Shown here piece by piece: positions 49,408 through 61,730 of a DNA stretch of 64,000 nt. Origin of the DNA: Lethocerus indicus. Its lineage: Eukaryota; Arthropoda; Insecta; Hemiptera; Belostomatidae. The stretch spans positions 5,084,001 to 5,148,000 of the forward strand of contig JACDQD010000103.1 in NCBI GenBank assembly GCA_019843655.1. Reading direction: 5' to 3'. The position numbers were made by a program, and so were the translations under genes. Within the stretch, counting starts at the first letter, position 1. Each line of letters begins with the position of its first letter. Below the pieces are notes generated by a model. That model was not told the origin of the DNA. It did no database searches and saw nothing but the letters and a program-made list of their open reading frames with translations.

Positions 49408-50529
49408 ATGGAGGAGGGGTCAGGTCCAGAGAGCAGCAGGGATGAGCCCGCCGGTGGCCCGGTTCCAACAGTGGTCGACCTCACGAATCAGATCCAGGTT
49501 GAACGATAGTTTTTAGAATACAAACGGCCGAAAAATCGGAAAATTTTGGGATTTTTTTACCAAACGGTTTCTACTAAAACATTCGAAACAGAGAATTATA
49601 ATTGACGGTGTAATATTATATGGTAAAACCCTGCTCGGGGACAACGAGCTCTTTTGGAGATAATTCGTCTTAAACAGCGGTTACCCTAGTTTATATGTCG
49701 GAGGTGAAAACGGTTGGATATTCGAAGAGAAAATAAGTTTTCAATTTCTGTGGAAGCGCGGAACCACTTAATTCATGATTACATAAAAGTAAAAAATATT
49801 TATTTTTAAATATCTTATCCACAGTCAGCAGTGATGTTCTTTCCCTTCTTTTTCCCCAATTTGAAAATTGATTGTCTCGTATCAGAAACTCATACTCGAG
49901 GAGGCAAATTGAAACCGTTTATTATTCAAAATTGCTCGTGCACCTGTGAATGCGGTTAAACATAAATTGATGATTATAAATTAATAAAAATCGGTCATAC
50001 ACTATTTGTCAACCACAAAAAATAAATTTCTAACCCATGAAACCGTTTAGAGAAAAACGTTAGAATTTTCGAAACTAAATTCATTTGTATGATGTTAGGT
50101 AGCTTCAAATTGTGTATGCAACGCTATTGACAATAAATAAATATCTCCGAGACAATAATGATACTAAAATAAGTATCGGTACAGGTGTTGAGCAACGAGG
50201 ACGCTACGAGCGGCCAAGGGGGACAAGAAGGACCTGAAGAACCTGAAGGACATGAAGGGGTCGTATTGAGAGGAGTGATGGCAGGTGACATAGCGATGAG
50301 CATCGAAAGGACGCAGCCCAATCTCAGGGCGCAGGAGATGAACTCGCAGTCACAGTCGCAGGCCCAGTCCCAGCCTGAGACCCAGCAGGCTAGGAGGCCG
50401 GTCCTAGTACTAGACGCGGTACTACACGCCAGGCTTTCAAGGATTCGCAACATGGGATTCACCAGGCGGCGCGTTACTGAGGAAGACGGAGACGAGGATG
50501 AAGAAGAGGACGACACCGATATAGCTTAG
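49408..50529 (+). CDS. Probable two-exon gene for an acidic, Gln/Ser-rich protein of unknown function
   Basis: Exon A (49,408-49,497) starts at ATG in a fair context (GGACATGG) and encodes 30 residues ending VVDLTNQIQ. Exon B (50,185-50,529, TAG) encodes 114 residues; joined in phase 0 the product is 144 residues. Exon B has coding-like composition: an acidic, Gly-rich start (GQEGPEEPEGHEG), a Ser/Gln tract (NSQSQSQAQSQPETQQ), a basic or hydrophobic stretch with HARLSRIRNMGFTRRR, and a strongly acidic tail (EEDGDEDEEEDD). No domain, signal peptide or membrane segment is evident, and I do not recognise the family. The donor (GTTGAA) and the acceptor tract are weak, so the junction is uncertain. 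Exon A may extend upstream from an acceptor near 49,363, making this the 3' end of a larger gene. Confidence 0.45.
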
Positions 50530-51064
50530 TGGACTCGGCTTCCGAATAGAGGAGCTCAAATACACGCGCTGCTAACACAACTTGGAGTTTCGTCTTCGCG
50601 GTAACGCGTTGTGTGTTTAAAATAGCTGCCAAGAATCGCTAGAATCATGAATTCTATACTCACTAATTTCTAAACCTCCTTGTGGCATTATTGAAAGCAT
50701 TTATCTGGCCGAACGAGGATAAATGTTTAATTTTCCCCCCATTCAGAGTAAAAGCACCCTATCCCTGTCCCACTTCGTCCTAACTCACGGGTTATCCCTC
50801 TGAGAGGTTTCTCATTAAAATGTTTAAAAACAATGTTGTGTCCATACGATGGTTAGTAGGGTGCTAAAACGGTAGGACAAAGTAAAGCGATTACCCTATT
50901 TGTTTAATGTTAGATACGCATAAAATTCGCAAAAGATATTTTTAAGAAATATATCATTGTACGATGAGTATTATGCAATCATTTTTTTATTATTCTGATG
51001 AACGGAGTCCCTTAAAAGTACGAAGGGACTTGCAACGAACTAAATTCGGAAGGACGGCGCCCGA

Positions 51065-51243
51065 CGATACTACGCCCGGCAGACCGATCTGTAGTGCGGG
51101 TTTACCGCCCCAGTGCCCCGTGAGTTATATTATTACCCACCTGCCTCCACTCACCTATTTGGTCCAGAGCTCAGCCGGTTTCGGGTTTTTTACCGTCGTC
51201 AGTAGCAATTCTGCAATACGACGAGGCACTTCAGCATGTCGGC
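51065..51243 (+). repeat. Dispersed repeat family R3, copy 1
   Basis: About 180 bp match the reverse complement of 56,480-56,662. Shared blocks in order are GATACTA, CCCGGCAGAC, TGCGGGTTTACCGCC, ATTAC, CACCTATTTGGTCCAGA, a GGTTTTTT run, TCAGTAGCA, and GAGGCACTTC. Divergence is substantial. It also reads open in one frame (FGFF near its centre) in both copies, but there is no domain I recognise. Class unknown. Confidence 0.65.
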
Positions 51244-54200
51244 TGCCCATGAAGCGTCCTGTTAGCACTTTCAAATACAAAATAGTGGGGTCGTTCTACG
51301 GCAACAAAGGACCCGGACCAATAATTTCCGATATTATCATTATTCACTATGCAGTCGGAATCTGTAAGTCTGTCGGTTTAAGTTTCGCTTAAACCTCTTA
51401 CAAACGATGCGAGCGATGTACTCTTAGAATATCGAGAAATTTAACACTTAAATTAATTTAACTAATTAACTAATTAATTTAACACTTAACTAAATTAGCC
51501 AAACAAACTAATTCCAAATTGTTAAGAAACTAATCCAACTTTTTTCATAATCTGTTAATTGAATATTGTGTTGCAAATATTCTGTTAATTCTCAGTGTCA
51601 TAGAACAGTAGATAGAGTCCAGATATCGTCGGTAGAGCCGGGAGCGAATGAAGGAAACCGAATTATTTCTGTCTAAAATTGTTCAAGAATTTCGGTACCC
51701 CGTTTCTTCTGAAAGTTCGGAAAAACCTTTTGAGCCCGAACACAGTTTCGACAAAAGGTTTTATCGCAACGATCTGGTCGCCATTGTTTCTTCACGAGTG
51801 GACTTCCTCGACTATCTGTTCCTGATAGATCTGTTCTTGTCCCTTGTGGCCAAATCCGTTCTCCAGTCCCTATTTCAGTTTCATATTTTACAATAGTTTA
51901 AGGAATTAAAAGTCGCGTCATTGAGTATTTTTTTATTTATCAGGAGTCAGTTTAAGGTTTAAAAATGTTAAGACATTAATATCTGGACTCGATGTATAAA
52001 CAAATTATGAACATTTCAATCTTAGAATCACAATTCGGGCCCGCGAGTAGGGTTGGTTGGATTGTATTCAACTATTGGCGAAAGTTTAATAAGATTCGTA
52101 TTGAACAGAACCCTTAATAAATAGACATGTTCCTAATAAATGCTTAATTGGTAGAAATATATACCTCACGCGTCCTGTACGAGTTCCACCAATCGCGAAT
52201 TTGAGTTTCATTATTTATAACTCCTATGAAATTATGATTATGCTTCTCTAATCATTAACAGATATTATAGTTAATTATTTTTTTAAACTATCCATAATTA
52301 AATTTTCAATACAATACACGTGACGCCAGTGAATAACCTAATAACCGGAGATTAATCCACTGATAATATTTGTTTTCTGCCACCAAAGGCTTCTAATATC
52401 CTACCGTTGCCTTTATTTCCCCTAGTCACCAGTGTGGTCACACTGAAGATTATCGGATTTACCGTTCGTCGGCTAAAGCAATATTTACTTTACGAGACAT
52501 TAAAGTTTCTTATTTTATTATTGCAATTAAAAAAAAATCTAACCTCAACCGCCGCAGTCATCGCTAGCAACGACACGTCTGTTTTCCTAACGCGGTGCCT
52601 AGCAACCACTGGCACGCCTATGGTGTGCAAAAATTCAATTTTACGATTAGTGCAACAGCATTATCAGCGCGCCATTTCACGATCCTCTCGAATATCACGT
52701 ACAGTAAAGAGGAAAAAACAAATAATTGTTAAAGGAACAAAACCTCGGTACGAATTATCTTCAAATACATTTACTATGGAATGATAGTTATTATTAACTG
52801 TTACGCGGTATCTAAATTCTCTTATATTACACCTAATTATTATTACTTTTGTCCTCCAGAGTAATTGCACGCAGATCTGCAGTTCAGTGTGGAACTTTCG
52901 TGACGCAGTTACATATTTATAGAAATATGTATATATTTTCCTCCCGGATAGTCTAAAACGCAAAAAACGAAGAAAAATTGAACGCAATACAGCGTTGTTC
53001 CGATCTTCTTACTCGCTCGTTCCGATCTGCACAAGGTTACGGGACTTGGCTCTTAGTTAATCCAGTACGAGGGAAAGATGTAACATTTGACTGGCAAAAA
53101 ACGAGTTTTCTTTCCCTCTAAAGTCCTTTAGGATGAAGTAAGATAAGAAATATAAAATTCCCGTTTCTTATTCGAGGGGTTCTTATCTGTGAGTCTGTGA
53201 ATCCGGCCAAAGTCCGAGTGACTCTGTTTGCACTCGCCGAGTGGGCCGAGGTGTCAGGACGCATCTTTGTTTAGGGGCGGATCAAGGCGGCCCATTATAG
53301 AGGTGACTACGTGACGGGAAATTCTATCTCCCTCGAAAAGCGAAGGCCGCGTCCCTCTGGAAAAGCTATTTTTCCGGCCCTAATGTTTTCCCGTTCGTCG
53401 GATTAATATTCGAATTAGACGGAGCCACTGGGTCAGCCTAGGGGCGCAAATTAATGAACAAAACAGAACTGGAATCCCTTTGTACTGTGCGGTCTATGGA
53501 TACATGAGATATATATACACATAAATTGAAACCACATAATGAAACTTAATGAGCGATGGAAATAAAAGAAAACCTTATTCAAAATGTACTTAGATATACT
53601 GCAATGCATAATTCTTGAATTATTAAAGTATAAAATTTTCAATTGGGAACAGTAGCAACGATCGGTCAGGCAGTTTCGGTTTGTCGTGAATATCCACACG
53701 TGTGAATGTCCAAATCAAAACATAGCGCATATCTCGAGGAATTGTATCAAAAATTGGTTGCAACAACCGAACAGTACGTGAGAACATTTAGGATTGTTCT
53801 GATCGCAGGAGTGATTCTGTTCAGTGCGTCCTTGAAAGGGGGCTCTACTTTCAATAAAGGTCTGATCTTTATCCGAGGAGTGGCGATGAGGGTGGGAGGG
53901 GACGGAAGTGGCCGGCTCCAATCGCATCGTCCGCGCCCCAAGAACAACTTCGATCGGCTTCCGCAATTAAAATTGTTTACGAAAATCGGGTTCGGTCTGT
54001 GCGTCTGGCTCAAAGGCCGACCACGTGGCACCCCCTTCACCCCTCCCCGAAGGGCCCGCTTATTACCTCCCCTATTGGTATTGGCGCTTTACCTCGGCGT
54101 TCTTTTGTGCGTGCGGGTGAGCGTCGCCAGTTTCCAATTAGGCGAATAATGCCGCTGAGGGGAACGCGAGGGGGCACCCGTCTTGATCTCCTTATGAAGT

Positions 54201-55501
54201 AACTCCCGCCCACGGTAGAAAATATCGGTCCATCCTAGAAGTGAACTGCGTAAAAACTAAATTCTGTAAGGTTTCGAATTCAGTTTTTGACGGCCTAACT
54301 TCCTGGAAATTCAAATTTTATCGGCCCAATTATTTATTGACTCAACAGTGCGATAGGAAACTTGACGTGAACTAGAAATCTATGTCGCAAAAATCACCAG
54401 GTCATACAATTTTGTCCATATGTGGAAGTCCGTTGTTCTTGAGTCTGAAAAATACGCTGAGCCCAAAAAAGAGAATAACCCGTCCTTCGAGTTTGAATTG
54501 AAATACAAAAATAACCACTCGATAAAGGGTAATATATATTTCGTGTACTAGAGATTTTGAGCGGTACTTCGTTTCGCCTACAGATGTCAGTTTTGCGCAC
54601 ACTTTTAATTAAACGTCGCGAACGGTTTAAATTAAACCCTATCGAACGAGCCGAACATCAAAATACGACGGTGAAATGTACGAAATATGCTTATTTAGTA
54701 TGAGCGGGGCCGGTCGGCTGCCGGCCGCCCTGAATATTAATAGGCCGCCCACCGTCTCCCGCCTTGGCGCGTCTCAATTAGACCGTGAAGTCACGGATAA
54801 ACTGCGCCGTCCGTTTTCCATTCGGCACTCTCCGATCGGTCCCAGTCGGGAGGAAGTATTGTCCCCCTTCGGGAGACGGGGGGAAATTGTCGTAGGATTG
54901 GGAGGCGGGGGCGTTAACTGGAAGGCGGGGCACAATTCTTAGAGATTCTCCGTGATGGGCCTTCTGCTTCATTTCCTCATTCGTTCCTCATTGGAAGCAA
55001 GAGTTCTGTCGTCTTCCGTCGTTTTTACGTTTTGAATTCCTTCGGAGCAATAATCGCCGGATTATATTTCTAAGAATGAATATTCATGACCCCACTATGT
55101 ACATTTGGGCAATATACATACCAGCGTGGTGACGAAGAAATATGAGTCTGCTAGAATTGGATGTTGTTAATTTAGCCCTCGGGAAAATTCGAATAACAGG
55201 GAGGGTAGATTCGAACTGACGCGTATTCAATATCTAGCTATTAAAGACTAATTTGACCGATGTCAAGTAGTACCCGGGGTTGGATCGTGATTTGTCACAT
55301 CTGATCTGATATCTTACTTTTGGCGTAAGTACTTTTCAGATGAAATGTACAGTGTCGGACATATTCCTGTTCAGAAGCTTAGAGACAGCAAAAAGCCCAT
55401 ATAGTCTCTAGGTAAAGTAATAAATTAACCACGTAAAGTTTCTTTTTAAATACGATATTTGACTGCTGAACATTGTAGAAAAATCCTGAATATTTGAGAT
55501 T

Positions 55502-55504
<3 letters not shown>

Positions 55505-55549
<45 letters not shown>
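55505..55549. repeat. (TA)n microsatellite
   Basis: Uninterrupted alternating TA. Confidence 0.97.
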
Positions 55550-55550
<1 letters not shown>

Positions 55551-56479
55551 TATCAAATTTCTTATTGCTTTATATAATTTTCTCTTTGAAGAAATATATA
55601 GATTAGATTTACAGGTATATACAGTTTTAAATCATAAAGTTATAACAGCATCCAATATAATCTCACGAAATGAACCCTTCTGGACGACTTGTAACGCCAC
55701 TGTACCTTAGGTGATAATATCGCGCTTGACTTTCAAGTTAGGTCCTGAAGCTCTGTATTCAGTCCGGCATGTATTCAACCTGCATATTTCTGCTCGAATT
55801 TCTAACAGCTCGTCGAAAACTTCGCCTGTGGAAATGTACAGCGGCGACGAGTTGTAAGGGCCTCAGAAATGAGTTCATCTTTGGATTGTAGTTCATTCAT
55901 TAGCCTCGGAGGTACGCACATGTCAAGATTACATATCTACCTACACCCCCCTTGGCTGTTCAGATAAACTGTGGATTATCTTTCTTGTTTTTTTTTTTTA
56001 AATTCCGCTCGTAGAAAAAATTTATATGTGTAAATTTCAACAGAAATTAAAACGACGCATGTCTGGATATCATTCATTCATAAGAATTCTCATATGAATG
56101 GTTCCAACTTCGGTAAAATGTTGACATTTTACTCTGGTCCTTACGCGGGGACTAATGAATGTTATTTCTATTCGGCAAGACGACGCAAGCCCCAGTTTAA
56201 AGGTGACCCGGAAATGAGGTTTTTAAATCGCGTTACCCTGATTACTTCCGCGGCAAGTTTAGAACTGAAGAATGCTCGACCGTTTAGAACAAAACTTTGT
56301 GATAAGTGCTTTTTAAAGTTTAATCTAATACCTGTCAATGAAAGAAAGTTTTTAATTACCATAAGATTTTATTACAAGGCATCTGATACCTTTTCCAGAG
56401 GGAGATCTTACGAAGCCGATTAGAGGCAGAAAGTCAAATGAATGATGAACCAATAATTAAAGCGCAGTGAAAGTGCTAA

Positions 56480-56662
56480 CAGTGCGGAAGTACCTCATTC
56501 TATTACAGATGGAATGCTACTGAGGATGGGAAAAAACCAAAAACGGGCAAGGTCTGGATCAAATAGGCGGGTGGAGTTAGGCGATTACAGTAATGATATG
56601 GACTACGGCGTTCTAAGGCGGTAAACCCGCAATACACAGCAGTCTGCCGGGTTTTAGTATCA
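56480..56662 (-). repeat. Dispersed repeat family R3, copy 2
   Basis: The reverse-strand partner of 51,065-51,243. On the minus strand it shows CCCGGCAGAC, TGCGGGTTTACCGCC, CGCCTATTTGATCCAGA, TTTGGTTTTTTCCC, TCAGTAGCA and GAGGTACTTC in the same order and similar spacing. The conserved order over about 180 bp excludes chance. Confidence 0.65.
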
Positions 56663-57326
56663 TTGAACGCCTTGTTTTCGATATTTAATTCGTTGAAACA
56701 CTGCAAGCACTTCTACATCGTCATGTACTGTACTTCTTCGCACTGTTAAGTAATTCCGTTTATCAAAATAATCAAAATGTTTGTAAAACCATTAATCCTA
56801 CGAAGATGTATATCTTAAACATTTTAACATGAAAAAAATCGGGTAACCGTTTAATTTACTTACCTTACTACCATTTTAGCACTAAGCACCGAATTAATTC
56901 AACTTTTATTTTTGAACATTTCGTTTTGATACGTTAAAATCTATCCCAAATTGTCGAATCCCATTGGTATTTTATAATCTCCGTATCACAATATAAGAAT
57001 TTGGTAGTTTGGTAGGCTACTTCTCAAATACTTGGGATCTAAAGGGAGGATTTCCAGTCAGTATGTCCCTTGAACGCATTTCTTGATTTTTCTCTCTTAC
57101 TATGAATATGAAATATGAAAACTTAAAAATCAAAATCAACATAATTCACAGAGAATTTCAATTTAGGTCAATACTTTTATTCGGTAATCTTGAAGCTGCT
57201 TAAACGCAACTTACCGCTCTTTTGAAAACAAGGTACTGCTGTAACTGATTGTGCCTTTCGTCACTCTCACGATCTGAAACATTAACATCTATTTAAATAA
57301 AAACATTAAAAAATAAGAAAACTATG

Positions 57327-57328
<2 letters not shown>

Positions 57329-57367
<39 letters not shown>
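57329..57367. repeat. (TA)n microsatellite
   Basis: Uninterrupted alternating TA. Confidence 0.97.
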
Positions 57368-57370
<3 letters not shown>

Positions 57371-60300
57371 GTGTTAGTATTTCTTTTTCAGTTGAACATA
57401 AGTAATATGTAATCGAAACAGCCTCTGGTCCACTTTTCAAATTTTTGGCACGGTAGTAGAAAAATATTCGCCTCCCTTGCCCTAAGGTAATTTAGACGCA
57501 AATGTATCTAGGCAGATTCAGCCCTACTCACACTCCTCCAATCAGAGTTTCTGGACATTCCAATGGAGTTTAGGAATATTCCATTATATTACGATGTTCC
57601 ACTCATACATATTTCATTCATTTATCAAGATTTTGTCGCTAACAGAACAAACGACATCTAACCTCAGCTTCCAGAAATAAATTTACAGAGTTTTATAATT
57701 ATTTACGAAGTTAGTTACTAAGTTTACGAATAAATTATGGGGACCAACTCAGTAGGGAAAATGGACGGAGTTGCGTATGCACGTTGAATACTATCTGCGT
57801 TATTAAGATAAATCGGGTGGCAGCCGTGAACCATAATTCCTCATTCCGGTTTGAATTGGCACCGATGCTTTCATGCAAAGCGATAAATTGAGTGTTAAAT
57901 GGAAGCTTATTACCTTTTGAACGTCGTTTTTAAACATACCGCGCTGTTCTGTTAGGATTTATTGTGAGTTGGATCGGAGTTATTAAAGCTGCGAATTGAT
58001 TTATGTATTGCACATCCTTCTAAATCGAATGTAAAGTTAGCGACCGATTAGGAGTGATTTATATCATACAATTATATATATATATATATGTATATATTGC
58101 ATACAATAACCTAGAAGATTGCCAGAATTTATAATTCTGTTGACTAACTATTCATTGTGTACCTTGCGCGTTACATTCGTGATTTCAAAAGACAAATTTT
58201 GACCCGACTTTTGGTCCCAACTTCTGGCTGCTGGCCGTGAGGAGAATTCTGGAAATCGCATTAGCGCTGGATGGATTTGTCGGCCGAGTGAATTCGTCGT
58301 CGGTGGGCGTCTCTCTCTCTCCGTCCTAATTTCCTTCCGGACCGAATATTTTCAGATCTTTTGAAAGCGGCCCACATCACAAGCGAAATTAATTCAATCG
58401 GGCCGGCAGTAACTCTACACCGCCACAGTTTGACCACACCATATTTCTTTATATAAAACGATTTTTCAGCGGTCTTTTTTAAGGAAGGCCTTTTATGACG
58501 GTTCCTTATTTCCCGTTTCCGTTGTTCGGAGTTGATCCGTGCGTTGTTTATTTTACGAAACTGAATATTCCCTCCTACCGCCCGTCTAAAAATTACCCGG
58601 GCAGTCTCAAAATGTGGATGGTGGGGCGGGGTACATAAGCGGCGGTTCATACGTAGAACAAACATGATAGAAGTTGCGCTGGTAAAGGAGCTTAGCGTAA
58701 ACAAAAGCTTACGTTGTGTTCGGCAGGGGATATAAGGAAAGTTGATGGTGGAAGGAGTGGGGACCAGGAGGTGGGTGAGTGGACCCATCCAGATGTTATT
58801 GTTCAGCCCCTCCATTCACTCTGCCGAGGGGGACCGACCTCAGAATGAATGCGGCGGACGAATTTCTTCTACAACCGAGGTCACCACCGACAGCCGTACC
58901 TCTGAAAACGACTCACGGTGCAAACAATTGACTCATCAAAACAAGCTACAACCCCTGGCAATTAAGATACGTAGTGAATTCAGTGCAGGAAGTTCTTTCC
59001 CGTGAATTTATTACAACTTAAGTTTAAAATGCCAACGTCACCATGAAATAACAATAACGGTTGCTCAAATTGTAAAAACATCACGTGAAAATTAGATGAG
59101 AGGGGGATGCACTCTCGATCCGCATAAAATATGGCCTGCGCCTAAAGTAAATAATTTCATCGATGAAAACTATGTTTTTAAGCTACGAAGAAGAAGGTAC
59201 GGAAAATTCCATTGTATTGAAAATGGCCTGCGGAATTCTATACTATATGAGATCGAGGTACAGGTTTGGGTTCGGGAGGGGGAAGAAAACAATGTATTGT
59301 AGTGTTTATTAGGGATTGATGTTGGGAGGGGGGGCGCGTTTGATGGGAAATAGTCTAGTGTTTATTCATCGTTGGCGGAAAACTTAAGCCGTCGATCCTG
59401 CGGATCCTGCGAGCCCGCGCTTCCTGCTTTTTATTCCATCGGACTTTCATACATTCGGATCCTTTGTGCGTCGGAAAGCTCTCTATCCCATGTTTACCGG
59501 AAAACCTTTCTATTTTATCTTGGGCCGGTGGGGGCGCTTAACCCCCACCCCACTCACACACACACCACTACCATCCATACTGGTACACGATTATGGACTT
59601 AATTACGACGGCTTAACTCCAACCAAGTGTACCGACACAACCTATAATGTTTCAGCTGAAAGGAAATATGTAATTTAACCGTAAAAATTGGACAATAAAA
59701 AAACAAGAAAATAATATTCGTACAGGTAAAGTAAAATTCGAAACAATTCCACAAAATTTTTCACTATCTTTCTTTCAGTAAAACAACAACCAGATATTAA
59801 ATACGTCTGCGTGCGCTGTGTGGACTCACAGCACAATGAATCGTTTAGTTTGATTTCCAGTCTACGTTTAAAAATATTCGATAAAAAACCGAAACCGGTC
59901 AGCTAGGTCAGAGCAGAAGAGAGAATAATATCGAAAAATTTTTCAAATATTAAATAGTTTTGAGAATATTTTCGGTGTATTACGTTTCAACCCCAATAAA
60001 TTGAATAATTTTGTGTTAACAGCGTTCGGCTATTTGGAGAACCGGAATAAAACAGTATTGGAAGCTCCGTGTGTAGGTTGAAGTTGTAATTCTGTCTGCC
60101 GTAGGCGTTTAGACCTATATGGTTAATTAAAATGATACAAGAATCAAATTGTCTGTGTGCGGATTTAGTAAATTTCTTAAATAACATCTGAATTATTTGA
60201 TTCTGACAGTTTGAATAGGTTTTGAGTGATATTAACAGTTGTTTAACGGTTTAACACCCTCATATTTGTAGTCAAATCACTGCTCTTCCAACTTACGGTT

Positions 60301-60856
60301 AACACTGAATACAAAATAACTATAAGAAATTATATTAACTGTCCTTTCAACGGCTACTTTTAAACGACGACAGTTAACAGTAATGAAATTACCTCGAAGA
60401 ATTGGAATAAATATTGTTAGCGCGACAGAACTGTCGCTTTTCAGAAGGAGTTTTGACTCAAAGTTAATTAGTAAAGAACTGGAAAGCTTCACGTCTGAAT
60501 TTCTAGTTTATTAAAATCATTAACGCTACAGTATTGTTAAGTTTATCTTAATGTAGAAATGAATTGCTGACCTGAACTATTAGTTGTAATGTCATATAAG
60601 ATCTCAATTTGTCCTACCGAAGAAGCTGAACCAAACTAACTGAAGGGATCTTCATAAATGTTCAAATTGCACGGTTGTGCACATATTCGTAACTGACCAT
60701 TATACTGCCTCCACTCTCGGGCGTAGTTAGCATTTTTTCTGCTTCTCGCCATCGTAAGTAGCTACGAAATGATCTACGAACGGTTGCGGATGGAACAGTC
60801 TATATGCACAGGGGTTTATCGAATTTCATCGTAAGTTTTGTTTCACGAAATATTTA

Positions 60857-60926
60857 AATACCGTAGATTTCGTGTGTTTCTGTCACTTCCCGCTGGTCTA
60901 GTCTTTTGCTAGACCAATTGCTAGAC
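60857..60926 (+). repeat. R1 family copy next to the tandem array
   Basis: Bases 60,857-60,926 match 949-1008: TACCGTAGATTT, GTGTGTTTCTGTC, CGCTGGT and TGCTAGACCA. The self-complementary TGGTCTAG / CTAGACCA pair is present and the CTAGACCA half is duplicated. It lies about 120 bp before the 70-bp array, which also shares sequence with the right end of R1 copy 1. The array therefore probably arose by amplifying part of an R1 element. Confidence 0.6.
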
Positions 60927-61043
60927 CAAATATATGAGAGGAAACCTATCTGGTATTGTGTATTTACGATCACAAAAGTTTTCCTGTTGATCAAAAATAT
61001 ATTGAAAAAAGTATATTTATAGTAATCTAGTTTAAGTGACTAA

Positions 61044-61721
61044 ACGAACTTTAGTTAAGTACATTTCCGCACCACCCTCAGGGGGCGCTAGTTTATCGGT
61101 GCAAGTGTACCCAACGAACTTTAGTTAAGTACATTTCCGCACCACCCTCAGGGGGCGCTAGTTTATCGGTGCAAGTGTACCCAACGAACTTTAGTTAAGT
61201 ACATTTCCGCACCACCCTCAGGGGCGCTAGTTTATCGGTGCAAGTGTACCCAACGAACTTTAGTTAAGTACATTTCCGCACCACCCTCAGGGGCGCTAGT
61301 TTATCGGTGCAAGTGTACCCAACGAACTTTAGTTAAGTACATTTCCGCACCACCCTCAGAGGGCGCTAGTTTATCGGTGCAAGTGTACCCAACGAACTTT
61401 AGTTAAGTACATTTCCGCACCACCCTCAGGGGGCGCTAGTTTATCGGTGCAAGTGTACCCAACGAACTTTAGTTAAGTACATTTCCGCACCACCCTCAGA
61501 GGGCGCTAGTTTATCGGTGCAAGTGTACCCAACGAACTTTAGTTAAGTACATTTCCGCACCACCCTCAGGGGGCGCTAGTTTATCGGTGCAAGTGTACCC
61601 AACGAACTTTAGTTAAGTACATTTCCGCACCACCCTCAGGAGGGCGCTAGTTTATCGGTGCAAGTGTACCCAACGAACTTTAGTTAAGTACGTTTCCGCA
61701 CCACACTCAAGGGGGCGCCAG
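61044..61721 (+). repeat. 70-bp tandem array, nine full units plus a partial tenth, each with a CTCF-like core
   Basis: Units begin at 61,044, 61,114, 61,184, 61,253, 61,322, 61,392, 61,462, 61,532, 61,602 and 61,673 (periods 69-71). Each starts ACGAACTTTAGTTAAGTACA and contains CCACCCTCAGGGGGCGCTA, then AGTTTATCGGTGCAAGTG. The first nine units look identical outside the G-rich core; the tenth is diverged and truncated. The core resembles the CTCF zinc-finger consensus (CCACNAGGGGGCGC plus TA). CTCF is an insulator and architecture protein present in many insects. Binding is inferred only from the motif. It is not a CRISPR array, because there are no unique spacers. Confidence 0.95.
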
Positions 61722-61730
61722 ATTCACAAA

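Larger units (their letters stand above)
50530..60856. other. Gene-poor CpG-rich block with dispersed repeats
   Basis: No exon is supported. The longest frames (58,261-58,815 minus, 184 codons; 53,706-54,149 plus, 147; 50,964-51,392 plus, 142) lack recognisable domains and lie in locally GC-rich DNA where stops are rarer. The last overlaps repeat R3. Listed separately are two R3 copies and two (TA)n tracts; a shorter (TA)n run lies near 58,073-58,097. Elsewhere I see nothing definable. Confidence 0.55.

Noticed and set aside
50124..50516. 130-codon minus-strand frame rich in Ser and Cys
   Set aside because: It is the shadow of the acidic and Gln-rich plus-strand exon; the plus-strand reading is far more protein-like.
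50964..51392. 142-codon plus-strand open frame
   Set aside because: Its centre is repeat R3, and the similarity to the frame at 56.5 kb is explained by the repeat.
53706..54149. 147-codon plus-strand open frame with a hydrophobic stretch
   Set aside because: GC-rich segment with open frames on both strands. No homology recognised and no splice or regulatory context.
57208..57290. Further minus-strand acceptor-donor pairs enclosing 21 nt and 3 nt
   Set aside because: Weak pyrimidine tracts, and far from the candidate microexon gene. They show that such pairs can occur by chance.
58261..58815. 184-codon minus-strand open frame
   Set aside because: Longest frame in the window, but no recognisable domain, basic low-information composition and locally fewer stops. 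About one such frame is expected by chance in 64 kb.
61044..61721. CRISPR-like repeat array
   Set aside because: Units are contiguous with no unique spacers, and the setting is eukaryotic. It is a minisatellite.
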